Assembly (NCBI RefSeq): GCF_019048865.1
Contig: NZ_CP077604.1
Location: 2,852,001 to 2,916,000, forward strand
Origin: Aquihabitans sp. G128
Lineage (GTDB): Bacteria; Actinomycetota; Acidimicrobiia; Acidimicrobiales; Iamiaceae
Reading direction: 5' to 3'
DNA: 64,000 nt
Shown piece by piece: positions 8,629-15,616 of this stretch. Under the pieces are notes generated by a model, which saw nothing but the letters and a program-made list of their open reading frames with translations, searched no databases and was not told where the DNA came from. Every line of letters starts with the position of its first letter. Position 1 is the first letter of the stretch. A program made the translations under genes and the position numbers.

Positions 8629-8646
8629 TTGGTCAGGTTTTACCGT
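8629..8646. promoter_or_regulatory. Candidate sulfur-operon operator (ssu copy)
   Basis: The plus strand reads TTGGTCAGGTTTTACCGT, 30 nt upstream of the ssuA start codon. A closely matching 19-mer lies inside the promoter of the cysteine dioxygenase-rhodanese operon on the minus strand at 36749-36767. Both sites sit upstream of genes for organosulfur metabolism, so a shared regulator site is a reasonable inference. The regulator is unknown. Confidence 0.4.
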
Positions 8647-8753
8647 GACACGTCCGCCACCACAACCCGACACCCGTCACACGACCCTGGCACCGGCACC
8701 CGCCCCGCCGCCCCCACCCCACCCCACCACACCCCACCACACCCCGCTCTCTC

Positions 8754-8803
8754 GAACTTTGGGTCCCACACCGGCGCGCGCACGGACCTCAGACCCGAAG
8801 TTC
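8754..8803. repeat. Inverted repeat with 26-nt loop
   Basis: Arms GAACTTTGGGTC (8754-8765) and GACCCGAAGTTC (8792-8803) pair with one mismatch around a 26-nt loop. The arm sequence (AACTT followed by GGG), the loop length and the C-rich 5' flank recall the hairpin at 18432-18503. It may be an RNA structure or a distal terminator of the thiolase transcript. Confidence 0.5.
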
Positions 8804-8861
8804 CGGGCGGAAGGCCGGGGCTGAGCCCGAGGCTGATCGTGTGGGTCCAGGGGCGCGACGG

Positions 8862-8905
8862 CGCCGGCCCGGTCGACCCTCGAGGGAGGGGAGACCGGGC
8901 CGGCG
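8862..8905 (-). terminator. Hairpin terminator of the thiolase gene
   Basis: Perfect 13-bp arms CGCCGGCCCGGTC (8862-8874) and GACCGGGCCGGCG (8893-8905) with an 18-nt loop lie 24 bp beyond the thiolase stop. There is no T-tract, but stem strength and position fit an actinobacterial terminator. Confidence 0.7.
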
Positions 8906-8928
8906 TCAGCGATGTGGGTGGCGAGGGA

Positions 8929-10125
8929 TCAGTCCAGGCGTTCGATGATCATGGCGTTGGCCAGGCCACCGGCCTCGCACATGACCTGGAGGCCGTAGCG
9001 GGCGCCCCGCTGCTCGAGGGCGTTGAGCAACGTGGTGGCCAGGCGGGCGCCGGAGCCGCCGAGCGGGTGGCCCAGGGCGATGGCGCCGCCGTTCACGTTG
9101 ACCTTGTCGAGGTCGGCGCCGAGCTCCTTGGCCCACGCCAGCACCACCGACGAGAACGCCTCGTTGACCTCGAAGAGGTCGATGTCGTCGATGGTGAGCC
9201 CGGCCTTGGCCAGCACCTTGCGGGTGGCGGGGATCACCGCGGTGAGCATGTAGAGCGGGTCGTCGCCCTCCACCACCGTGGTGTGGATGCGGGCACGGGG
9301 GCGGAGCCCCAGCTCGGCGGCCTTCTCGGCGCTGGTGAGCAGCACGGCGGCGGCGCCGTCGGTGAGCTGCGACGAGTTCGCGGCGGTCGTGCTCCAGTCG
9401 ATCTGGGGGAACCGCTCGGCGAAGTACGGGTGCTCGAAGGCCGGGCGCAGCTTGGCCAGGCCCTCGGCGGTGCTCTCGCGGATGCCCTCGTCGGTGGCCA
9501 GCTCCACCAGCTCGCCGTCGGGGCCGGCCACCTTCAAGGGGGCGATCTCGGCGTCGAAGCGACCCTCGTCTCGGGCGGCGGCCGCCAGGCTCTGGGACCG
9601 GACGGCGAAGGCGTCGAGCGCCTCCCGGTCGATCCCCCACCTGGCCGCGATCAGCTCGGCGGCGATGCCCTGCGGGATCATCGCCCCGTCGGGGTAGCGG
9701 GCGGCCAGCTTCTCGCCGACCACGTCGGCGTCCCGCGTGTTGGCGCCCATGGGCACCCGGCTCATGCTCTCGACCCCCGCGGCGACCACGACGTCGTAGG
9801 CGCCGGCCTGGATCCCCTGGGCGGCGAAGTGGATGGCCTGCTGCGACGAGCCGCACTGGCGGTCGATGGTCGTGGCCGGGACGCGCTCGGGGTAGCCGGC
9901 GGCGAGGACCGCCCGACGGGCGATGTTGAAGCCCTGCTCGTCGGCCTGGGTGACGCAGCCGGCGATCACGTCGTCGATCTGCTCGGGGTCGAGCCCGGTC
10001 CGCTCGACCAGGGCTTCGAGCGGGTGGGCCAGGAGGTCCACCGGGTTCACGCCGGCGAGGGCCCCGTTGGGCTTGCCCTTCCCGAGCGGGGTGCGCACGG
10101 CATCGATGATCACGGCGTCGGTCAT
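8929..10125 (-). CDS. Acetyl-CoA C-acyltransferase (thiolase)
   Basis: A 398-residue thiolase II family enzyme that joins or cleaves acyl-CoA at a beta-keto position. The acyl-accepting Cys is in RQCGSSQQAIHFA (about residue 89). The base His is in GHPLGGSGAR, and the second Cys lies in CEAGGLANA near the C-terminus, instead of the more common CxGGGMG. The start is ATG 10125, 8 nt after GGAGG. A promoter TTGTGT-17 bp-TACGCT is visible on the minus strand (10198-10203 and 10175-10180). It is divergent from a hotdog thioesterase. Whether it is degradative (FadA-like) or biosynthetic cannot be decided. Confidence 0.93.
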   Translation of the reverse strand: MTDAVIIDAVRTPLGKGKPNGALAGVNPVDLLAHPLEALVERTGLDPEQIDDVIAGCVTQADEQGFNIARRAVLAAGYPERVPATTIDRQCGSSQQAIHFAAQGIQAGAYDVVVAAGVESMSRVPMGANTRDADVVGEKLAARYPDGAMIPQGIAAELIAARWGIDREALDAFAVRSQSLAAAARDEGRFDAEIAPLKVAGPDGELVELATDEGIRESTAEGLAKLRPAFEHPYFAERFPQIDWSTTAANSSQLTDGAAAVLLTSAEKAAELGLRPRARIHTTVVEGDDPLYMLTAVIPATRKVLAKAGLTIDDIDLFEVNEAFSSVVLAWAKELGADLDKVNVNGGAIALGHPLGGSGARLATTLLNALEQRGARYGLQVMCEAGGLANAMIIERLD

Positions 10126-10174
10126 GACGGTCCTCCGTTGACGGCGGCCGTCCGAGCGGACGGCCTCTGCGGCG

Positions 10175-10219
10175 AGCGTACGATGGTCAGTTGCATCACA
10201 CAACCCGCTGCGCGACGCT
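10175..10219. promoter_or_regulatory. Overlapping divergent promoters
   Basis: Minus strand, toward thiolase: TTGTGT (10198-10203), 17-bp spacer, TACGCT (10175-10180). Plus strand, toward the thioesterase: TTGCAT (10191-10196), 17-bp spacer, GACGCT (10214-10219), then 6 nt to GTG 10226. The two -35 regions interleave, so the genes may be reciprocally regulated. Spacing is ideal in both directions, but the hexamers are only partial matches to consensus. Confidence 0.5.
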
Positions 10220-10225
10220 GGCTCC

Positions 10226-10630
10226 GTGACCATCGACCCCACCGCCCCCGAGCCCCCCTTCCTCGCCGCCGTCGGCCTCGTGCTCGACTCGGCCACGCCC
10301 ACCGAGTTGGTCGGCCACGTCGACGCCGGCCCGGCGCACCACACCCCGTGGGGCATCGTCCACGGCGGCCTCTACGCCACGGTCATCGAGAGCGCGGCGA
10401 GCCTCGGCGCCTCGCTTGCCGTCGAGCCCGACGGCAAGTTCGCCGTCGGCGTCAACAACCAGACCGACTTCCTCCGCCCCCACCGCGAGGGCCGCCTCAC
10501 CGTCGTCGCCCGCCCCATCCAGCAGGGCCGCACCCTCCAGCTCTGGCTCGTCGAGCTCACCAACGCCGCCGGCAAGCTCGTCGCCCGCGGCCAGGTCCGC
10601 CTCGCCAACCAACCCCTCCCCGAAGCCTGA
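10226..10630 (+). CDS. PaaI/YbgC-type hotdog-fold thioesterase
   Basis: A 134-residue hotdog thioesterase. The hallmark WGIVHGGLYATVIESAAS (about residues 42-59) carries the HGG motif and a downstream Glu typical of PaaI-type acyl-CoA thioesterases. The second half NNQTDFLRPHREG is also characteristic. GTG 10226 lies 6 nt after a GACGCT -10-like hexamer, so the mRNA is probably leaderless. Divergent from thiolase, it may release CoA from stalled acyl-CoA intermediates. The substrate is unknown. Confidence 0.85.
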   Translation: MTIDPTAPEPPFLAAVGLVLDSATPTELVGHVDAGPAHHTPWGIVHGGLYATVIESAASLGASLAVEPDGKFAVGVNNQTDFLRPHREGRLTVVARPIQQGRTLQLWLVELTNAAGKLVARGQVRLANQPLPEA

Positions 10631-10808
10631 CCCGACCCGGGCCGCGCTCGGGGTCGCGGCCGGCCGCCGGGCCCGTCCGTCCCGCCCGACGGTCACGTCC
10701 GGAGGGCGGACCGCGACCGGGCACCCCGGCGACCGGCGCAGAGCCGGCGGGCGGCGCGCCGGTCCGCCGGGGCCGGGGTCGCGGCACGGCCCTCGCCGCG
10801 CACCGTTC

Positions 10809-11150
10809 TTCAAGGGCGCGACGAGGGCCGGGTGGCCGGTCAGGTCCGGCGCACACGTCCGGGTCGATGGCCGCTCCCGTTCGAGCTCGTGCCCAAGCCC
10901 GAGGTTGGTGCACCTCTGCACACTCCTTGAGCACAGCTGCACCGACCTTGCCGCCCCTGTCCGATTCGTCGTACACGTCCGATTCCATGCCGTGGCCGGA
11001 TCGAGGCGTGTGCACTTGACGCTTCGCACCGCGGTCAACTGCACACACCTCCAGCGCACGCAGGCCTGAGGCAGGCAGGCCACGCTCGCAGCGCGGAGAG
11101 GTGGTGCCCCACGAGGACCCGCCCAGGCTCGCCCTCGTCGCGCCCTTCAC
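10809..11150. repeat. Inverted pair of a dispersed 20-bp repeat
   Basis: TTCAAGGGCGCGACGAGGGC at 10809-10828 recurs on the other strand at 11131-11150 as GTGAAGGGCGCGACGAGGGC (18 of 20 identical). Together they bracket about 300 bp like terminal repeats of a small non-autonomous element. The core AAGGGCGCGACG also occurs three times near 45.2-45.7 kb. No transposase is present. Confidence 0.5.
11005..11049. repeat. Long inverted repeat (16-bp arms)
   Basis: The arms are GGCGTGTGCACTTGAC (11005-11020) and GTCAACTGCACACACC (11034-11049). They pair at 14 of 16 positions around a 13-nt spacer. Additional GTGCA/TGCAC words lie at 10905-10945. The role is unknown; it could be an operator, a cruciform or an RNA hairpin. 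Confidence 0.55.
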
Positions 11151-11251
11151 GACGGTGACCAGCCGAGGACGCACCGCGACCCGGGCACCCCGGTGACCAG
11201 CGAGGAGCCGGTCGGCCGAGGCGCTGGCCCGGGCAGCCGAGGCCCGGGGCG

Positions 11252-12100
11252 TCAGGCGTCGGCGTCGGGGGTGGGCGTCGAGCGGCGGAGGTGGTCGCGG
11301 AGGGCGGCGCCGACGGCGACGACGAGGAAGGCGGCGATGGCGATGAGCACGATCGTGCCGCCCGACGGGGTGTCGGCGTAGTACGAGGCGCCGACGCCCG
11401 AGACGGCGGCGGCGGTGCCGAGCAGGGTGGCGAGCACCACCGTCGAGCGGAAGCTCCGCGTGACCAGCTGGGCGGTGGCGATGGGGATGACCATGAGGGC
11501 GCTGATGAGCAGGAGGCCGACCACCCGCATCGAGACGACCACCGTGACCGACGTGACCACGGCCAGCAGCAGGTTGAGCCGCAGCACCGGCAGCCCCGAG
11601 GCCAGGGCGTACTCCTCGTCGTTGCTCACCGCGAACAGGTACCGGCCCAGGCCCAGCGTCACCGCCAGGACCACCAGGCTGAGCACGGCGAACACGCGGA
11701 GGTCGCCGGCGGTGGTGGTGGTGATGGCGCCGAACAGGTAGGCGTCGAGGTTCACCGTGGTGCCCGGCGGGGCCTGCGACACGATGACCACGCCCCCGGC
11801 GATGCCGCCGTAGAACAGCACGGCGAGGGCGACGTCGCCGCTGGTGCGGCCCTTCACCCGGATCAGCTCCACCACCACGGCGCCCACGACCGCGGCGGCG
11901 AGCGCAGTGAGCACCGGCGTCGTCGAGGTCACGAGGCCGACCGCCACGCCGGTGAGGGCCACGTGGCCGAGGCCGTCGCCGATGAGCGCCAGCCGGCGCT
12001 GCACGAGGTACACCCCGACCGACGGCGCGGTGAGCCCGATCAGGAGCGCGGCGAGGAGGGCGCGGCGCATGAACGCGTACTGGAGGACCTCGATCTCCAT
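11252..12100 (-). CDS. znuB: Zinc ABC transporter permease
   Basis: A 282-residue ABC-3 family permease with about eight to nine hydrophobic segments, for import of zinc or a related divalent metal. The N-terminus EVLQYAFMRRALLAALLIG and the internal LIGDGLGHVALTGVA loop are typical of ZnuB/TroC proteins. ATG 12100 is preferred, because it overlaps the znuC stop as TGATG. A GTG 9 nt upstream is an alternative. It is the last gene of znuA-znuC-znuB, transcribed from a Zur-type promoter at 13.84-13.87 kb. Manganese selectivity cannot be excluded from sequence. Confidence 0.92.
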   Translation of the reverse strand: MEIEVLQYAFMRRALLAALLIGLTAPSVGVYLVQRRLALIGDGLGHVALTGVAVGLVTSTTPVLTALAAAVVGAVVVELIRVKGRTSGDVALAVLFYGGIAGGVVIVSQAPPGTTVNLDAYLFGAITTTTAGDLRVFAVLSLVVLAVTLGLGRYLFAVSNDEEYALASGLPVLRLNLLLAVVTSVTVVVSMRVVGLLLISALMVIPIATAQLVTRSFRSTVVLATLLGTAAAVSGVGASYYADTPSGGTIVLIAIAAFLVVAVGAALRDHLRRSTPTPDADA

Positions 12101-12882
12101 CAGGTGCACGGCCCTTCGAGGCCGAGGGCGGGACCGGGGTCGGGGTGGTCGCCGTGGTGGTGGTGCCAGTCGTCGTCGTGCTCGTCGGGCGCCTCGCTCG
12201 CGGGACCGTCGTGGACGAGGCGCCCGGCGCGCAGCACGAGGGTGCGGGTGACCAGCGGCTCGGCCGGGCCGAGCTCGTGGGTGATGAGCAGGATCGTGGT
12301 GCCCCGCTCCGCCAGCCCGGCGAGGGTGGCGGCGAGCGCGACCTGGTTGGCGCTGTCGACGCCGGCGGTGGGCTCGTCGAGCACCAGCAGGTCCGGCGCG
12401 GAGGCGAGGGCGCGGGCGATGAGGACCCGGCGCTGCTGGCCGCCCGACAGCGTGGCCATGGCGGCCTTGGCCTTGTCGGCGAGGCCGACGGCCTCGATGG
12501 CATCGACCACCGCGGCGCGCTCGGCGGCCCGGGGGCGGCGGAAGGGGCGCACGGAGGTGAGCTGCCCCGACGCCACCACCTCGCGCACCGTCGACGGGAT
12601 GCCGCCGACCACGGTCTGGCGCTGGGGCACGTAGCCCACGCGCGCCCAGTCCTTGAAGCGGTGGCGGTCGACGCCGAACAGGGACACGGAGCCGCCGAGG
12701 ATCGGCGCCAGCCCCAGCAGGCCGCGGACCAGGGTCGACTTGCCGGACCCGTTGGGGCCGAGCAGGCCGATGACCTCGCCGGCGTCGATGCGCAGGTCGA
12801 GCCCGGCCACCACCGGCCGACCCTCGTAGCCGATGTCGGCGCGGCGGAGCTCGACCACCGCGGGAGCGGCGGCCTCGGTCAC
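12100..12882 (-). CDS. znuC: Zinc ABC transporter ATP-binding protein
   Basis: A 260-residue ATPase of the metal (ZnuC/TroB) group. Walker A is GPNGSGKST, the signature is LSGGQQRR, Walker B is LLVLDEPTAGVD and the H-loop is ITHE. The C-terminal tail DEHDDDWHHHHGDHPD is rich in His and Asp and likely binds zinc, as in several ZnuC proteins. GTG 12882 overlaps the znuA stop by 4 nt (GTGA), consistent with coupled translation. Confidence 0.93.
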   Translation of the reverse strand: MTEAAAPAVVELRRADIGYEGRPVVAGLDLRIDAGEVIGLLGPNGSGKSTLVRGLLGLAPILGGSVSLFGVDRHRFKDWARVGYVPQRQTVVGGIPSTVREVVASGQLTSVRPFRRPRAAERAAVVDAIEAVGLADKAKAAMATLSGGQQRRVLIARALASAPDLLVLDEPTAGVDSANQVALAATLAGLAERGTTILLITHELGPAEPLVTRTLVLRAGRLVHDGPASEAPDEHDDDWHHHHGDHPDPGPALGLEGPCT

Positions 12883-13838
12883 GGACAGGGCTGCCCGGCC
12901 TGCAGGTGCTTCAGGTTGGATCGCATGACCTCGAGGTAGTCGCGGCCCTGGGAGGCGTCGGTGAGGCCCTCGATGGGATCGAGGACTGCGGTCTTCACGC
13001 CGGCCTCGCTGGCCACCGTCTCGGCCACGTCCGGGCTGACCAGGGTCTCGAAGTAGATCGTACGGACCCGGTGCTCCGCCACGAAGTCCGGCGCGCTGGC
13101 CAGCTGTGCGGCCGAGGGCTCCTGCTCCGGGGTGAGCCCGGCGATGCCGACCTGGTCCATGCCGTAGCGCTCGGCGAGGTAGCCGAAGGCCTGGTGGCTG
13201 GTGACCAGCTCCTTGGCCGAGCAGCCCTCGAGGGCCTGGCGGTACTCCCCGTCGAGGTCGTCGAGCCGGCCCACCAGGCGGGCGGCGTTGCTCCGGAAGG
13301 TCGCTGCGTGGTCCGGGTCCTGCTTCGCCAGCACGTCGGCGAAGGCGGTGGCCACCTTGGCCAGGCGGGTCGGGTCGAGCCAGAAGTGCGGGTCGACGGC
13401 CCCGGCCTCGTCGTCGTGGCCCTCGTCGGCTCCGTCCCCGCCGGCGTGGTTGGCCTCCTCGGCGAGGGTGAGGTCCAGGCGGGCGCTGGCCTTGGCGTCG
13501 AAGGTGGTGGCGCCGGACTCGGCGAGGGCGTCGTCGACGGCGGGCTGGAAGCCCGACAGGTAGACCACGACGTCAGCGTCGCTGAGGGCGGCGACGTCCT
13601 TCGGGGAGAGCTCCAGGTCGTGGGGCTCGGCGCCGGGCTTGGTCAGGTTGGCCACCGAGACCAAGTCGCCACCCACCTCCTCGGCCATCCACTGCAGCGG
13701 GTAGAACGACGCCTCCACCCGGAGCTTCCCGTCGGCTGCGGCCCCGCCGTCACCGGAGCCGCACCCGGCCAGGAGGACGGCCCCTGCCGCCAGGGCGACG
13801 ACGAGGGCGAGGGGGCGACAGGCGGTGCGGGCGGGCAT
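12879..13838 (-). CDS. znuA: Zinc ABC transporter substrate-binding lipoprotein
   Basis: A 319-residue cluster A-I metal-binding protein. A signal peptide ends in the lipobox LLAGC near residue 24. Metal ligands include His in GAEPHDLELS, His in DPHFWLDP, His in TSHQAFGYLAERYG and a late Asp in AVLDPIEG. An acidic His-rich loop lies between the first two, as in zinc-specific members. ATG 13838 has no Shine-Dalgarno and lies 6 nt after AACGAT. That hexamer is 17 bp from TTGACA, so the mRNA may begin at the start codon. Two Zur-like boxes cover this promoter. Confidence 0.93.
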   Translation of the reverse strand: MPARTACRPLALVVALAAGAVLLAGCGSGDGGAAADGKLRVEASFYPLQWMAEEVGGDLVSVANLTKPGAEPHDLELSPKDVAALSDADVVVYLSGFQPAVDDALAESGATTFDAKASARLDLTLAEEANHAGGDGADEGHDDEAGAVDPHFWLDPTRLAKVATAFADVLAKQDPDHAATFRSNAARLVGRLDDLDGEYRQALEGCSAKELVTSHQAFGYLAERYGMDQVGIAGLTPEQEPSAAQLASAPDFVAEHRVRTIYFETLVSPDVAETVASEAGVKTAVLDPIEGLTDASQGRDYLEVMRSNLKHLQAGQPCP

Positions 13839-13839
13839 G

Positions 13840-13874
13840 TGAGAATCGTTCCCGATATGGGAATGGTTGTCAAA
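13840..13874 (-). promoter_or_regulatory. znuACB promoter with two Zur-like boxes
   Basis: Two 15-mers, TGAGAATCGTTCCCG (13840-13854) and TGGGAATGGTTGTCA (13858-13872), resemble the actinobacterial Zur palindrome TGAAAATGATTTTCA as I recall it. They match at about 8 and 11 positions. Together they also form imperfect 13-bp inverted arms around GATAT. On the minus strand TTGACA (13869-13874), a 17-bp spacer and AACGAT give a promoter fully covered by the boxes. Zinc-dependent repression is the natural inference. Confidence 0.7.
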
Positions 13875-13911
13875 ACCACGTCCGCCCGACCGGGCGCCGG
13901 GCGCCGCGGGG

Positions 13912-14979
13912 TCAGCCCGGTGCGGGGGCCTCGGTGGGCTCGGTCGGTTCGGTGTAGTACGGCCGGCCCACCTTCTCCCACTCCTCGTAGAGCTCGAAGA
14001 ACGGCTCGCCGAACGGGTCCTGCCCCCGCAGCGGCATGGACCCGCGGCGGATCGTGAAGTCCCACGGTGCCAGCCGGCCCGCCTCGTCGAAGTGGGCCGC
14101 GGCAGCCTCGGTCGCACCGTGGCGGTGCAGGGACAGGGCCAGGCGGAACTCGGCCCGAGCCTGCTGGTCGTCGTCGGTCGGGAGCTGCTGCGCCTCGCGG
14201 ACCGCGGCGTCGTCGTCGAACGGCTTCTCGCCGTCGACCACCCAGCGCTCCAGCGCCTCGAGGTGCGGGGCCGACGGCTGGCCGGTGAAGTCGATGAACT
14301 GGTCGTTGCCGAAGGCAGCCATGTTGGGCTGGACGATGTTGTCGTCCTCGTCGATCCACACCACGGTCGGGACGTTGCGGATGCCGTAGGCGTCGACGAA
14401 GCGGTGGTCGGCGTCGACCATGACGGGGAACGTGGCGGCCGCCTCGTCGACCCAGGGCTGGACCACCTCGGGCGTCTGGTCCACCGCCACCGCGATCACC
14501 GAGAAGCCCTTGTCCTCCCACTTCTCGTGCAGCGCCTGCCACGCCGGCAGGTCGTGGCGGCAGCCGCACCACGAGGCGAAGGAGACCACCAGCCGCTTCC
14601 GGCCGGAGAGGTCGCGCACGTTGGCGGTCCCGCCGTCGACGGTGGGCAGCGTCACATCCGGCGCCTGCAGCGAGGCGAGGGCCGCGCCGCGGGCCGCGGC
14701 CGGCTCGCCGATGGCGACCGTGGCGTTGGGGCCGTCGAGCGCCACCGGGTGGCGGACCTGGGCGGCGAAGGCTGCGACGTCGATCCATCCCTCGGGACCG
14801 AGGGCGGCGCGATCGAAGACCGGCACGCAGGCCTCGCCCTTGCACAGGCCCTGCGGCTTGAGCTGCCAACCGGTGGCGGCGGCGAGGTCGGCCTCGGCCA
14901 CGAACAGCTGATCGCCGTCGCGACCGCCGTCGACCTCGACCTCTTCGTCGCCGAGCACCCGAAGTAGAACGTGTTCCAT
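13912..14979 (-). CDS. Redoxin/TlpA-type thioredoxin-fold protein
   Basis: A 355-residue cytosolic protein. A central thioredoxin/redoxin domain (about residues 125-265) carries VSFASWCGCRHDLPAW, so the active site is WCGC, not the usual WCxxC. The cis-Pro is in NVPTVVWID. The N-terminal about 120 residues contain LKPQGLCKGEACVP with two more cysteines. The C-terminal about 90 residues are helical and TPR-like. There is no signal peptide. ATG 14979 lies 6 nt after TACGCT on the minus strand, indicating a leaderless mRNA. A role in thiol or peroxide handling is plausible. Similar proteins are usually annotated only as redoxin-domain proteins. Confidence 0.75.
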   Translation of the reverse strand: MEHVLLRVLGDEEVEVDGGRDGDQLFVAEADLAAATGWQLKPQGLCKGEACVPVFDRAALGPEGWIDVAAFAAQVRHPVALDGPNATVAIGEPAAARGAALASLQAPDVTLPTVDGGTANVRDLSGRKRLVVSFASWCGCRHDLPAWQALHEKWEDKGFSVIAVAVDQTPEVVQPWVDEAAATFPVMVDADHRFVDAYGIRNVPTVVWIDEDDNIVQPNMAAFGNDQFIDFTGQPSAPHLEALERWVVDGEKPFDDDAAVREAQQLPTDDDQQARAEFRLALSLHRHGATEAAAAHFDEAGRLAPWDFTIRRGSMPLRGQDPFGEPFFELYEEWEKVGRPYYTEPTEPTEAPAPG

Positions 14980-15074
14980 TTTTCGAGCGTAGACCCGCCT
15001 CGCTACGGCGTGCCGGGGGATCCCCAGAACGGGGGAGGTCGGCATCGGCGCAGCGGCCGGGTAGGCAGGGGCCC

Positions 15075-15593
15075 ATGGCCGACACCACCGCACACCGAGA
15101 GCTGCTGACCGACGCCTTCGGGCGCATCCACGAGCTGGTGGCCTCCACCCTCGACGGCGCCGCCGAGGCGACGCTCACGTACCGTCCTGACGCCGAGGCC
15201 AACTCCATCGCCTGGCTCGTCTGGCACCTCTCCCGCATCCAGGACGACCACGTGGCCGGCCTGGCGGGCACCGAGCAGGCGTGGACCGCCGACGGGTGGG
15301 CCGATCGCTTCGGGCTGCCGTTCGACGCCGGGGACACCGGGTACTCCCACTCGAGCGAGGACGTCGCTGCGGTGCAGGTGGGCACCGACCTGCTCACCGG
15401 CTACCACGAGGCCGTCAACGCCCGGACCGAGACCTACCTCGCGGGGGTCACGCCCGACGAGCTGGAGCGCGTCGTCGACGAGCACTGGGACCCGCCGGTC
15501 ACCGCGTCGGTGCGCCTCGTCAGCGTCATCAGCGACTGCCTGCAGCACCTCGGCCAGGCCGCCTACGTGCGCGGGCTGGCGGAGCGGGTCTGA
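15075..15593 (+). CDS. DinB/DUF664-family mycothiol-transferase-like protein
   Basis: A 172-residue four-helix DinB-like protein. The His-bearing motifs WLVWHLSRIQDDHVAGLAG (about residues 48-66) and the C-terminal CLQHLGQAAYVRG supply a probable metal-binding His triad. Actinobacterial members of this group include mycothiol-dependent S-transferases and enzymes of detoxification. ATG 15075 follows TAGGCA by 7 nt. It precedes an alpha/beta hydrolase on the same strand by 23 nt, perhaps as a small operon. Confidence 0.8.
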   Translation: MADTTAHRELLTDAFGRIHELVASTLDGAAEATLTYRPDAEANSIAWLVWHLSRIQDDHVAGLAGTEQAWTADGWADRFGLPFDAGDTGYSHSSEDVAAVQVGTDLLTGYHEAVNARTETYLAGVTPDELERVVDEHWDPPVTASVRLVSVISDCLQHLGQAAYVRGLAERV

Positions 15594-15616
15594 GCGTCGG
15601 CGCGTAGGTTCCCGCC

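Larger units (their letters stand above)
8600..8928. other. Intergenic region between ssuA and thiolase
   Basis: This 329-bp non-coding stretch holds the ssu promoter region at its left end and a C-rich run with CCCCACCACA repeated around 8715-8745. It also contains a hairpin at 8754-8803 and the thiolase terminator at 8862-8905. No convincing reading frame is seen on either strand. Confidence 0.6.
10631..11251. other. Repeat-bearing non-coding region
   Basis: About 620 bp without a convincing gene. It holds an imperfect direct repeat (10710-10747 and 11173-11211, about 34 of 39 positions shared). A 20-bp inverted pair lies at 10809-10828 and 11131-11150, and a 16-bp-arm inverted repeat at 11005-11049. 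The 10860-11050 part is less GC-rich than its surroundings. Short reading frames here lack ribosome sites and coding bias. Confidence 0.6.
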
